The notes: generated by a model from the sequence alone, not told the origin. Counted from the stretch's first letter, positions 7,283 to 14,868 are shown. The stretch is DNA of 20,749 nt from an uncultured Bacteroidales bacterium (GCA_937906165.1 CALCYA010000119.1:1-20749), one strand, 5' to 3'. Translations and numbers: made by a program.

Positions 7283-7473
7283 GCAAATATACGAACAAAC
7301 GAGCGAAACACATAAAGTTTACTTTAATGTGTTTTACTGCGAGCGCAGTATATGTTCGCGGTTTACCGCAAATATACGAACAAACGAGCGAGAAACATCA
7401 AGCTTGCTTGAATGTTTTTTACTGCGAGTGCAGAATATATTCGCGATTTATCGCAAATATAAGCCAAAACGAT
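7283..7473. repeat. Two tandem 85-bp structured repeats plus a partial third
   Basis: Copy 1 is 7283-7367, copy 2 is 7368-7452, and a degenerate third start covers 7453-7473. The first 23 bases of copies 1 and 2 are identical (GCAAATATACGAACAAACGA then GCG); 12 differences lie in the rest. Each copy holds three palindromic segments. Hairpin A is 7306-7334 in copy 1 and 7391-7419 in copy 2. Hairpin B is the ACTGCG-AG-CGCAGT type at 7336-7349 and 7421-7434. Hairpin C is GCGG-TTTA-CCGC at 7358-7369 and GCGA-TTTA-TCGC at 7443-7454. Eight of the 12 differences form four compensatory base-pair swaps. The array fills the gap between the lipoprotein gene and the small unknown gene; no gene was seen in it. 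Confidence 0.9.
7284..7291 (-). promoter_or_regulatory. Likely -7 element for the lipoprotein-sigma operon
   Basis: On the minus strand this reads TATATTTG, a perfect TAnnTTTG match, 31 bp before the ATG at 7252. A TTTA at 7316-7313 lies 21 bp upstream as a weak -33 candidate. The box is the first few bases of the 85-bp repeat, and identical boxes recur at 7369-7376 and 7454-7461. Confidence 0.5.
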
Positions 7474-7527
7474 GTAAAAAAGAGTTAAACAGACAATAAT
7501 AATTCATTTTGTGTCCGAGAAGGCCGT

Positions 7528-7929
7528 TTATCTGTTTGTGTAGAAGTCAAAGGCTTCAAATATATCCTGTTTGCAACACTCCTTGTAGTGTGTTCTTCCA
7601 TCTTTGTCAAGCAAAGCTGTCTGTTTGAGTGATTCCGGTTGTATTTTTCCAAAAATAGTGTCGTACATTCTGCAGTCGAATGTGAAACTACTGCAGTTGT
7701 CTCTTGTATATTTGACGAATGTGTTGAGTTTGTCGGTAGGGAACCCCTCGATGATGGCAGACAGGAATAATGAACATATAAGTGCAGCGCTCACCAGTTC
7801 CTCTTCGTTTCCTTGTGTATGGACAGCCTTGAATGCACTCAAAAAGGGCTCGCCGAAAACTTCCGGCAATGTAGTCCTTGCAATGTGGGCTAATGCTTCC
7901 CGTGGCTCTGTGGCATATGTCTGCGTCAT
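7528..7929 (-). CDS. Small hypothetical protein
   Basis: The 133-residue protein is not recognised. It has no signal peptide or clear membrane helix. The central part (EEELVSAALICSLFLSAIIEGFP) is hydrophobic and probably a buried helix. Five cysteines are spread along it (ICS, NCS, DCR and the pair ECCKQD near the end), with no metal-binding spacing that I can identify. The start at 7929 begins MTQTYATEP and no shorter start looks better. It is transcribed toward the 85-bp repeat array and divergently from the outer-membrane barrel gene. Coding is supported by an uninterrupted frame with ordinary amino-acid use; a shadow on the other strand (7604-7936) reads less naturally. Confidence 0.6.
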   Translation of the reverse strand: MTQTYATEPREALAHIARTTLPEVFGEPFLSAFKAVHTQGNEEELVSAALICSLFLSAIIEGFPTDKLNTFVKYTRDNCSSFTFDCRMYDTIFGKIQPESLKQTALLDKDGRTHYKECCKQDIFEAFDFYTNR

Positions 7930-8042
7930 ATTCTAAAGGACAATTGTAGTGTATGATGTGTAACTTGCGATGTCTGAGGTAAAGTTAATGAAGATTTTTT
8001 TGGATTTTGTGAACAAAAACGGTTAATTTACGAAATTGTATG

Positions 8043-8059
8043 AAAGTTTATTAAACTTT
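8043..8059. promoter_or_regulatory. 17-bp palindrome upstream of the outer-membrane barrel gene (operator candidate)
   Basis: AAAGTTTA-T-TAAACTTT is a perfect inverted repeat with a 1-bp centre. It sits 6 bp before a TTTG box (8066-8069) that could be the -33 element of the barrel gene, a normal place for a dimeric regulator site. The rest of the 186-bp gap 7930-8115 is AT-rich and shows nothing else. Confidence 0.35.
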
Positions 8060-8065
8060 ATCGCT

Positions 8066-8094
8066 TTTGTGCGGTCAAATTAAATGTATGGTTG
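8066..8094 (+). promoter_or_regulatory. Possible promoter of the outer-membrane barrel gene
   Basis: TTTG at 8066-8069 and TATGGTTG at 8087-8094 (one mismatch to TAnnTTTG) are 17 bp apart, slightly shorter than the usual 19. The start codon follows 21 bp later. Tentative. Confidence 0.3.
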
Positions 8095-8115
8095 AATAAT
8101 ATAATAAAATAATAT

Positions 8116-11031
8116 ATGAAAAGATTTCTATTATCGTTTCTACTGTTGCTGCTTGTCTCTGTTGCAGCTAATGCACAGAAACAGGGTACCGTGACAGGTA
8201 AAGTCGTTGAAGCGACTAATCAAGAGGGCATGATTGCCGCATCGGTACAGTTGTACTCTTTGCCCGATTCTGTATTCAAAGTGGGTGTGGCAACAGATAC
8301 CAAGGGTGGGTTCAGCCTCAAGGCTGCGCCGGGTAACTATTTTGCGCGCGTATCATATCTCGGATATGTAGCGAAGGATGTGAATGTCAAGGTTGCCAAA
8401 GGCAAGACTGTTGAGCTCGGGACAATAACTCTTGAGCAGGATGCAGTATCTTTGAAAGATGCTCTTGTAACAGCAGAAGTTCCTCCTGTAACAGCTTCTG
8501 ATGACACTCTTATGTTCAATACAGCAGCATTCCGCGTGCCGGAGGGCTCGATGCTCGAAGAACTCATCAAAAAATATCCTGGTGTCGACATTGACGAGAA
8601 CGGTACTATAAAAATCAACGGAAAGACTGTGAACAGAATCCTTATGAAGGGTAAGGATTTCTTCGGTACCGACAAGGATATGGCATTGAAAAATATCTCG
8701 GTAGATGCTGTGGACCAGGTGAAATTCTACGACAAAAAAAGTGATTTCTCGCGTATTACGGGTATTGACGATGGGGAAGAGGAGACAGTGCTCGACCTGC
8801 AGATGAAGAAAGGTGTCTCTGACGGTTTCTTCTCTAATACAGATGTTGGTTATGGAACAAAGGACCGTTACCTCTTCAGGAATACCACAAACTATTATAA
8901 TGACGTGGCGCAATACACAATGGTGCTTGCAGCCAACAATATGAACAACCAGGGCTTTTCCGATGGTCGTGGCCGTGGCTTCCGTGGTGGCGGTGGTGGT
9001 CTGGTTGCGCCCAAGCAGGGTGGTTTTAATTTTGCATATGAGAACAATAAGATAGAACTTGGCGGTAATGTGCGTGCAAACCATAGGGATACCGACTCAA
9101 AGAACTGGAGCTCGAGCGAGACTTTCATGCCGCAAATAGGCCGCAACCAGTTCAGTAACAGCCGCAGCACCAGTTTCGGACGTAATTCAAGTTTCAATGC
9201 CGACCTGCGTCTCGAGTGGAGGCCGGATACGATGACAAACATCATTTTCAGTCCCTCTGTCAGCTATTCTACATCGGACAACTGGTCGCAGAGCGCCTCT
9301 GCCACTTTTAACAGTGACCCGTTTGATATTATCGAAACATACGGGAAGTCTTCATACGGTGATGTCTATGAGGCTCTTGACAGCATTGCCATCAACAGCA
9401 ACCGTAGCGAGTCGATGAGCAACAACGAGAATTTCTCTACAGGCGGTAATCTGCAGGTGAACCGCCGTCTCCAGAAACCCGGCCGCAATATCACGTTCCG
9501 TGCTTCTTACTCTTACAGCAACAGCGAGAGCAAGAGCTTCTCGACAAACAAAGTGAAGTACTATCAGGCTGCTGCCGGCAGTTCCGGATATGACCGCAAG
9601 CGCTACTCGACGACTCCGTCTACAAACTGGAACTATAACCTGCGTCTCAGCTATACCGAGCCGTTGATGAAGAACCTGTTCCTGCAGTTGAACTACAGCT
9701 TCAGCAACAGCTATAACGACAGTGACCGCTCTACATACATCTTCGATGCATTGACCGATTATGTGATGTCTCTTAATCACAACTATCTCTTGCCCGGTCT
9801 GCCTGCGGATTATGAGCAGTACCTGAGTGACAGTCTCAGCCGTTACTCAACTTACCGCACACAAAGGCACGATGTGCAGGTGATGTTCCGTTATGTTACA
9901 GACAAGATGAATCTTAACGCCGGTGTCACATATATGCCGCAACACACCGAAATGGCTTACCAGTACTTCGGCGTGGATACCGTACTCAAACGTGATGTAT
10001 ACAATATATCACCGAACATCCGTTTCAGATACCGTTGGTCAAAGCAGACAAGCCTCAATATCAACTACCGCGGTTCTACAAGCCAGCCTTCGATGACCGA
10101 CCTGCTCGATATCACTGATGATTCCAATCCGTTGAACATCACAAAGGGTAACCCGGGCCTCAAACCGTCGTTCAGCAATAATGTGATGGTATTCTTCAAT
10201 ACATACAATGTCGATGCCCAGCGCGGTTTCAATGTGTACGCGAACTACAATAATACCTTGAACAGCATCAGCCGTAAGGCTACATATGACGAGGCTACCG
10301 GTGCAACAACTACACAGCCCGACAATATCAACGGTAACTGGAGGGCATCAGGAGGCTTTTCGTTCAACTCGGCAATACCGGCGAACACAAAGTTCACATA
10401 CTCGACATTTACCGATGTCTCTTTCAACAACAGTGTGTCGTACATAAGCATGAACCGTCAGAGCAACAGCGTGAAGAGCAAGGCAAAGACTCTTAATCTT
10501 AGCGAGCGTCTTGCTTTCAATTACCGTGCCGACAATTTCGACGTGTCTCTCAACGGATATGTGCGTTACTCGAACTCGAAGACAAACGTGCAGCCCGATA
10601 ACGATATGAACGTCTTTGATTTCTCATACGGTCCGTCGGCAAATTATACCTTCCCTTGGTATAACATAAAGTTGTCTACGAACCTCTCGATGAGCAGCCG
10701 TAGAGGATACAGTAACCCCGATGCAAATACAGATGAGCTTTTGTGGAATGCCCAGCTGTCGGCAAGCTTCCTTGCAAGGAACGCGCTCACATTCTCTGTC
10801 CAAGTATACGATATCCTGCAACAGCAGAGCAACATCAGCCGTACTGTGACAGCGCTCTCACGTCGCGACTCGGAGACGAACGCCATCTATAACTACATAA
10901 TGTTCAACGTCTCCTACAAATTCAATAGTACAGGTGGCAAATCCGACAAGAAGGGTGGCCGTGGCGAAGGTATGCGTGGTTTCGGTATGCCTCCCGGTGG
11001 TTTCCCCGGTATGAGGGTGATGGTGATGTAA
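8116..11031 (+). CDS. Outer-membrane beta-barrel protein with carboxypeptidase-like N-domain (TonB-receptor-like)
   Basis: The 971-residue protein has a signal peptide (MKRFLLSFLLLLLVSVAANA, then Gln21). A carboxypeptidase-regulatory-like beta-sandwich follows at about 24-110 (GTVTGKVVEATNQEG, YFARVSYLGY). A plug-like domain covers about 120-240 (MLEELIKKYPGVDIDENGTI, MKGKDFFGTDKDMALKNI). After that comes a long Asn/Ser/Tyr/Arg-rich barrel of the OMP_b-brl_3 type. A glycine-rich loop (GRGRGFRGGGGG) lies near 285-297. The last strand ends at about NVSYKFN and is followed by some 33 extra residues rich in Gly and Met, ending RVMVM. No SusD partner or TonB box is evident, so this is not a classical SusC/D pair. 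Its cargo is unknown. It appears to be a single-gene unit bounded by an 18-bp perfect hairpin. Confidence 0.88.
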   Translation: MKRFLLSFLLLLLVSVAANAQKQGTVTGKVVEATNQEGMIAASVQLYSLPDSVFKVGVATDTKGGFSLKAAPGNYFARVSYLGYVAKDVNVKVAKGKTVELGTITLEQDAVSLKDALVTAEVPPVTASDDTLMFNTAAFRVPEGSMLEELIKKYPGVDIDENGTIKINGKTVNRILMKGKDFFGTDKDMALKNISVDAVDQVKFYDKKSDFSRITGIDDGEEETVLDLQMKKGVSDGFFSNTDVGYGTKDRYLFRNTTNYYNDVAQYTMVLAANNMNNQGFSDGRGRGFRGGGGGLVAPKQGGFNFAYENNKIELGGNVRANHRDTDSKNWSSSETFMPQIGRNQFSNSRSTSFGRNSSFNADLRLEWRPDTMTNIIFSPSVSYSTSDNWSQSASATFNSDPFDIIETYGKSSYGDVYEALDSIAINSNRSESMSNNENFSTGGNLQVNRRLQKPGRNITFRASYSYSNSESKSFSTNKVKYYQAAAGSSGYDRKRYSTTPSTNWNYNLRLSYTEPLMKNLFLQLNYSFSNSYNDSDRSTYIFDALTDYVMSLNHNYLLPGLPADYEQYLSDSLSRYSTYRTQRHDVQVMFRYVTDKMNLNAGVTYMPQHTEMAYQYFGVDTVLKRDVYNISPNIRFRYRWSKQTSLNINYRGSTSQPSMTDLLDITDDSNPLNITKGNPGLKPSFSNNVMVFFNTYNVDAQRGFNVYANYNNTLNSISRKATYDEATGATTTQPDNINGNWRASGGFSFNSAIPANTKFTYSTFTDVSFNNSVSYISMNRQSNSVKSKAKTLNLSERLAFNYRADNFDVSLNGYVRYSNSKTNVQPDNDMNVFDFSYGPSANYTFPWYNIKLSTNLSMSSRRGYSNPDANTDELLWNAQLSASFLARNALTFSVQVYDILQQQSNISRTVTALSRRDSETNAIYNYIMFNVSYKFNSTGGKSDKKGGRGEGMRGFGMPPGGFPGMRVMVM

Positions 11032-11069
11032 AGATACGATTGACTGCATCTGATAATAACAATGGGTTC

Positions 11070-11112
11070 AAAACGTTGGCGACAAAAAAATATATTTTGT
11101 CGCCAACGTTTT
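11070..11112 (+). terminator. Perfect 18-bp hairpin terminator after the barrel gene
   Basis: AAAACGTTGGCGACAAAA (11070-11087) pairs without a mismatch with 11095-11112 across the 7-nt loop AAATATA, followed by TTTTATCTTTTATG. The stem begins 38 bp after the stop codon. The A-rich and T-rich outer ends should let it work in both directions. Confidence 0.9.
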
Positions 11113-11158
11113 ATCTTTTATGTTTATATTAGCAGAGAAAATATAAATTGCAAGGAAT

Positions 11159-12568
11159 ATGACGGCAATGGGAATCTTTTATTGGGTGTATTGCATTGTT
11201 GCAATACTGGTAATGGTAAGGGTTGTACTCAACAACCGCGATACCGTGAAGACCCTTGCCTGGATTCTGGTATTCATATTCCTTCCATTCCTTGGGCTTA
11301 TAATCTATTTCTTCTTCGGACGTGACACCCGCAAGGCAAAGATAATAGGCCGACGGATGCTCTCGCAGATACAGCAACGCCGTCAACTCAATGATGATGC
11401 CGAGAATCAGGCCGATGTGCCTCAAGGGTATGAACCGTTGGTTTCTTATTTCAAGAATACATCTTCGTCATATCTTCTTGGTGCAAGTGAAGTGGAGGTG
11501 CTTTCTACGAGAGAATTCGCCAATTCTCTTTATGAGGAGATTGATGCGGCAAAAGAGCATATACATCTGCAGTTCTACATCATTGAGGATGATGAGTTCG
11601 GCTCTTTGCTCTGCGAACATCTTATTGCAAAGGCCAGACAAGGGGTAGAGGTACGTGTCATATATGACAGCGTGGGATGCTGGAAGGTCAACAAGGAATT
11701 CTATGAGAAGATGCGTTGTGCCGGTGTCTATGTGGAGTCGTTCCTAAAGGTGCGTTTCCCTCTGCTCACCAACAGGGTGAACTACCGTAACCACCGTAAG
11801 GTTGTTGTCATTGACGGCAAGGTGGGTTTTGTGGGCGGATGCAACATCGCAGACAGGTATCTAAACGGTGTGGAGTGGGGTGATTGGCGCGACACAATGC
11901 TGCTTGTGCGCGGTATGGCTGTGCATGGCCTGCAATCCTCTTTTCTTGTCGACTGGTACTTTGCCAACCGTACTTTAGTGAGCGGCAAACGCTATTTCCC
12001 GCAGTTGCCGGCCGGCAATGATGCACTAGTACAGGTGGTCCAGTCAAATCCGGTTGGTGAGGCACGTTCTGTAATGACAGGACTTATAAAAGCCCTGTAC
12101 ATGGCAAAAGGATATGTCTACCTGCAGACTCCCTATTTTATGCCCAACAGCGACTTTATACAGGCTCTCAAGAGTGCCGCGATGTCGGGCGTTGATGTGA
12201 GGCTGATGATTCCTGAGCGTTCGGACAACAGGATTACTGATTATGCCTCAAGGTCCTATCTTGCAGATATAATGGGGGCCGGTGTGAAAGTATACCTTTA
12301 TACGGCAGGTCTTCTGCATAGCAAGACTTTCGTGTGTGATGACAACCTCTGTTCTGTAGGCTCTGTAAACCTTGATTTCCGCAGTTTCTACTATAATTTT
12401 GAGGTTTCTGCATTTGTGTACGGACGAAAGGTCGCCTGCACGCTTAAGGAAAAATTCATTGACGAGACAAAGTATTGTAAGCAGCTGTCTCTGTCGGCAT
12501 TCAAGGAACGCTCTTTCGGTGAACGGTGTCTGGAGTCTGTTGCAAGGCTCTTCTCGCCGTTATTGTAG
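11159..12568 (+). CDS. cls: Cardiolipin synthase-like phospholipase D family protein
   Basis: The 469-residue enzyme has two N-terminal membrane helices (about 5-24 and 33-54, the second ending FFFGRD), the PLD nuclease N-terminal domain of ClsA-type enzymes. Two HxKxxxxD motifs are present: H212-R-K214 to D219 (NHRKVVVID) and H387-S-K389 to D394 (LLHSKTFVCDD). Known ClsA enzymes join two phosphatidylglycerol molecules to make cardiolipin at the inner membrane. The length, order of parts and GGCNIADRYL and GSVNLDFRSF stretches fit this family well; substrate is inferred. The ATG at 11159 has AAGGA only 2 bp upstream, so the in-frame ATG at 11168 (MGIFYW), with an 11-bp spacing, may be the true start. 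It lies between two hairpins and appears monocistronic. Confidence 0.92.
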   Translation: MTAMGIFYWVYCIVAILVMVRVVLNNRDTVKTLAWILVFIFLPFLGLIIYFFFGRDTRKAKIIGRRMLSQIQQRRQLNDDAENQADVPQGYEPLVSYFKNTSSSYLLGASEVEVLSTREFANSLYEEIDAAKEHIHLQFYIIEDDEFGSLLCEHLIAKARQGVEVRVIYDSVGCWKVNKEFYEKMRCAGVYVESFLKVRFPLLTNRVNYRNHRKVVVIDGKVGFVGGCNIADRYLNGVEWGDWRDTMLLVRGMAVHGLQSSFLVDWYFANRTLVSGKRYFPQLPAGNDALVQVVQSNPVGEARSVMTGLIKALYMAKGYVYLQTPYFMPNSDFIQALKSAAMSGVDVRLMIPERSDNRITDYASRSYLADIMGAGVKVYLYTAGLLHSKTFVCDDNLCSVGSVNLDFRSFYYNFEVSAFVYGRKVACTLKEKFIDETKYCKQLSLSAFKERSFGERCLESVARLFSPLL

Positions 12569-12570
12569 GG

Positions 12571-12618
12571 TACATATACAGCAACAGAAGGCCATGGCCT
12601 TCTGTTGCTGTATATGTA
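12571..12618. terminator. Perfect 48-bp palindrome between cls and rsmD
   Basis: Two 24-bp arms (12571-12594 and 12595-12618) are exact reverse complements with no spacer; the centre is GGCCATGGCC. It starts 2 bp after the cls stop and ends 15 bp before the rsmD stop, so it can serve both convergent genes. Neither side has a strong T tract, only the AT-rich arm ends (TACATATA / TATATGTA). Confidence 0.75.
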
Positions 12619-12633
12619 GACAATCATTCATCC

Positions 12634-13176
12634 TTAGTCTGCTTTCTTCCTGAAAAAACTGAAGTTTACACTTCCGTAGGCAATGTGCCTGAAGAAATTG
12701 GGGTGTTCGCTGAAGTCGTAGTCCTTGCCGTGCTCAAATACAAGGATACCGTCCTCCTTTAACATGTTGCCTTCGAGGACAAGTCCCGGTATCTCCTTCA
12801 ACTCCTTGAGGGCGTATGGGGGGTCGGCAAAGATAAGGTCGTAACTGCTGCTGCAACGGCGTATGAAACGGAACACATCGTCGCGTACTATACGCCAGTT
12901 GCAGTCACCCAGAGTCTGTACACATTTCTTCAGATGGGCGAAGTGCAGTGAGTCCATCTCTACCGATGTCACCGATTTGCAACCTCTGGAGAGCAGTTCA
13001 AGGCTGATGCTGCCTGTGCCCGAGAAGAGGTCAAGTGTGTCGCACTCCTCAAAATCGATGATGTTGGTGAGGATGTTGAAGAGATTTTCCTTCGCAAAAT
13101 CCGTTGTAGGACGTGCCTTGAAATTGCGTGGCACGTCAAAGTGGCGTCCTTTATATTTTCCGCTGATTATTCGCAT
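12634..13176 (-). CDS. rsmD: 16S rRNA (guanine(966)-N2)-methyltransferase RsmD
   Basis: RsmD methylates G966 of 16S rRNA on the assembling small subunit, using S-adenosylmethionine. The 180-residue protein is full length. It begins MRIISGKYKGRHFDVP, then RPTTDFAKENLFNIL, both typical of the family. The SAM-binding motif I is DLFSGTGSISLELLSRG (about 48-64), followed by VTSVEMD. The catalytic motif is FADPPY (about 116-121). It is the last gene of a three-gene minus-strand operon and its first 10 bp overlap the end of the DUF3822 gene. A perfect palindrome follows its stop. Confidence 0.95.
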   Translation of the reverse strand: MRIISGKYKGRHFDVPRNFKARPTTDFAKENLFNILTNIIDFEECDTLDLFSGTGSISLELLSRGCKSVTSVEMDSLHFAHLKKCVQTLGDCNWRIVRDDVFRFIRRCSSSYDLIFADPPYALKELKEIPGLVLEGNMLKEDGILVFEHGKDYDFSEHPNFFRHIAYGSVNFSFFRKKAD

Positions 13177-13970
13177 AGTATCAGTGCTTGCAGGTCAAAT
13201 GGTATTCCTTCTATTCTGTTCAGCAGGCTGGGCGGGAACAGTTCGTTGGGGTTTATTCTCTTGCGGTTCTTGATGAAACGCGAAATTAGCAGCTGCATCT
13301 CTTCCACGCTCTTGTTGCCGCACAGGTACAGTGTATCCTCGGTCTGTGAGAATCCCTGCTCTTTCCATATGCTCAGCATATAAAAGAGGTGGTCCTCATG
13401 GTTCTTCGCCCTGAATATGTTGGTAAGTCCTATTTTACCCTCCTTTACGGGAATGAACAGTGAGTATTCCTGTTGTATGTATGCCAACATGTAGTTCTCC
13501 TCGGGTAGCGGCTTGCGGGTGATATAGCCCATGAGTATGCTTGTCGGGGTGTAGTATGTTATTTCACCAAGGCTCTGGAGTACCTCGTATACGCCCCGCT
13601 CTACAGGGAATATCAGTGTGAATCCTTGTGCCGTGAGTCTGTTGGATACAATCTCAATGTTGCTGTCACTCTTTGGAAAGCAGCAACGGTAGAAAACTTT
13701 GTAGTCCTTCTTGTTGTCATATTCGGCAGGAATGACCGTGTATTCCGTTGTCTCTATTATGGCCTTTACCTGTTGCTCGCCATCCTTGTTTACCAAAGGG
13801 CAATTCTCAATGGCTTTGCGTAGGTTGACAGCCAGGCTCTTGTCATCGTCTGTCGGGTGAAAGTGATACTGCAGGGAGTCGGGATGCGCCGGAGAATAGC
13901 TGCAAAAACAAAATCCATTCGTACTGATACGAATGGATAATGTTTTATTCTGTATGTTACTTTCGCTCAT
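13167..13970 (-). CDS. DUF3822 family protein
   Basis: The 267-residue protein resembles the DUF3822 family, found in Bacteroidetes and often beside rsmD. Visible stretches are TLSIRISTNGFCFCSYSP at the start and a repeated pattern of two similar halves (a strand-rich part near 10-60 and again near 165-215). The family is thought to have an actin/ASKHA-like fold, but no function is established and I infer none. The ATG at 13970 is chosen over the TTG at 13973; it comes 3 bp after the upstream stop (TAA TTG ATG). It overlaps rsmD by 4 bp in codon terms plus the shared 13167-13176 stretch, so the two are translationally coupled. No signal peptide, so cytoplasmic. Confidence 0.8.
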   Translation of the reverse strand: MSESNIQNKTLSIRISTNGFCFCSYSPAHPDSLQYHFHPTDDDKSLAVNLRKAIENCPLVNKDGEQQVKAIIETTEYTVIPAEYDNKKDYKVFYRCCFPKSDSNIEIVSNRLTAQGFTLIFPVERGVYEVLQSLGEITYYTPTSILMGYITRKPLPEENYMLAYIQQEYSLFIPVKEGKIGLTNIFRAKNHEDHLFYMLSIWKEQGFSQTEDTLYLCGNKSVEEMQLLISRFIKNRKRINPNELFPPSLLNRIEGIPFDLQALILCE

Positions 13971-13973
13971 CAA

Positions 13974-14846
13974 TTACTCCCAGTTACCGATATTCTTGTT
14001 AGGGATTCTCTTGTCACCGATTTTCAAGCAAGGAATAACATCAAAGATCTCTTTACCCTCTGTATCGCGCAGTGTAACGCCATTCTCGTCCTTGTGGTAC
14101 TCTTTTCTTACAGGGCGGTTGTTCTTCTTTACCTCGAGAAGGTAGTTGTCAAGCTCCTGCTGGTTGATCTCCTGAAGGTAGATGTAGCTGTCTGCGTAAG
14201 CCTCGAAGAGAGCGCCTGTACCTGACATGCCACTTGTCTCCATAACGAACTTCTCGCCATTGCCGAATGGGATGAACTCAAGAGAGTCTGCTGGATAGTT
14301 GGGGTTGTGGTACAATGTGTCGCGGAGGTTGATCCATGTGGTGTCACGGCTGAACTCCTTGAGATCCAATGTCTGGTGAGGACCTTTCTTTGCCTCGATA
14401 TCCTTGTAAACCTTCCAATCATCGGTCTCCTGTGCCTTTGCAACGATTGCGAGGAATACAGAGTCTGCCTGGTTGTTTGTCAAACCGTGGTACTCTTCAA
14501 CCTGCTCGCTGTTTCTCCTTTTCTTGTTGTCCTTCTTGATCTGGTCATTAACGTAAGAAAGGATGTATGCCTGCTGCTCGTCATTGAGCTCGTAGATCTT
14601 TCTTACGACACCCATTCTACCGGTTCTAACGAACTCGATAAGTGTCTCGAAATCGGGAGCATACTCGTTGTTCTGAGAATAGTACTCCTCCTGTGCCTTC
14701 TTGATGTCAACAAGGCGCTTGATTACAACTTCCTCTCTCTGTTCCTTCACTTCCTGGAACTCGATAGGGTTCATTACGCTGCGGTAACAGATGAATACCA
14801 AGCCCGCAACTGCAATAAGCAAAACAACTTTTAATACGTTTTTCAT
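13974..14846 (-). CDS. Membrane-anchored protein of unknown function, pseudopilin-like N-terminus
   Basis: The 290-residue protein starts with one hydrophobic helix (VLKVVLLIAVAGLVFICY, about 5-22), with no lipobox, and so is probably anchored in the inner membrane with the rest in the periplasm. After it comes RLVDIKKAQEEYYSQNNEYA and DFETLIEFVRTGR, a pattern like the region after the helix in type IV pseudopilins (AQ..Y....Y..d...L). No prepilin-peptidase site is present, so true pilin processing is unlikely. The remainder is charged and rich in Glu and Lys (EVVIKR, QIKKDNKKRRNSEQVEEYH) with a beta-rich C-terminal part ending KIGDKRIPNKNIGNWE. It is first in an operon with DUF3822 and rsmD. 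I do not recognise a characterised relative. Confidence 0.75.
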   Translation of the reverse strand: MKNVLKVVLLIAVAGLVFICYRSVMNPIEFQEVKEQREEVVIKRLVDIKKAQEEYYSQNNEYAPDFETLIEFVRTGRMGVVRKIYELNDEQQAYILSYVNDQIKKDNKKRRNSEQVEEYHGLTNNQADSVFLAIVAKAQETDDWKVYKDIEAKKGPHQTLDLKEFSRDTTWINLRDTLYHNPNYPADSLEFIPFGNGEKFVMETSGMSGTGALFEAYADSYIYLQEINQQELDNYLLEVKKNNRPVRKEYHKDENGVTLRDTEGKEIFDVIPCLKIGDKRIPNKNIGNWE

Positions 14847-14868
14847 TGTTCTATATTTTTTTATTATG

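Noticed and set aside
7283..7473. CRISPR array
   Set aside because: The repeated unit is 85 bp and directly abutting, with no unique spacers and no cas genes.
7272..7499. 75-codon plus-strand open frame across the 85-bp repeats
   Set aside because: It reads almost only through the repeat, and its two halves are translations of the two copies. The differences between copies follow base pairing, not codon positions, so it is unlikely to be a protein gene.
8353..9084. 243-codon minus-strand open frame inside the barrel gene
   Set aside because: It is antisense to a well-supported gene, has an unnatural composition rich in Cys, His, Ile and Val, and shows no domain.
8116..11031. SusC of a polysaccharide utilisation locus
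   Set aside because: No SusD-like gene or glycan enzymes follow, and the barrel resembles the OMP_b-brl_3 type rather than SusC.
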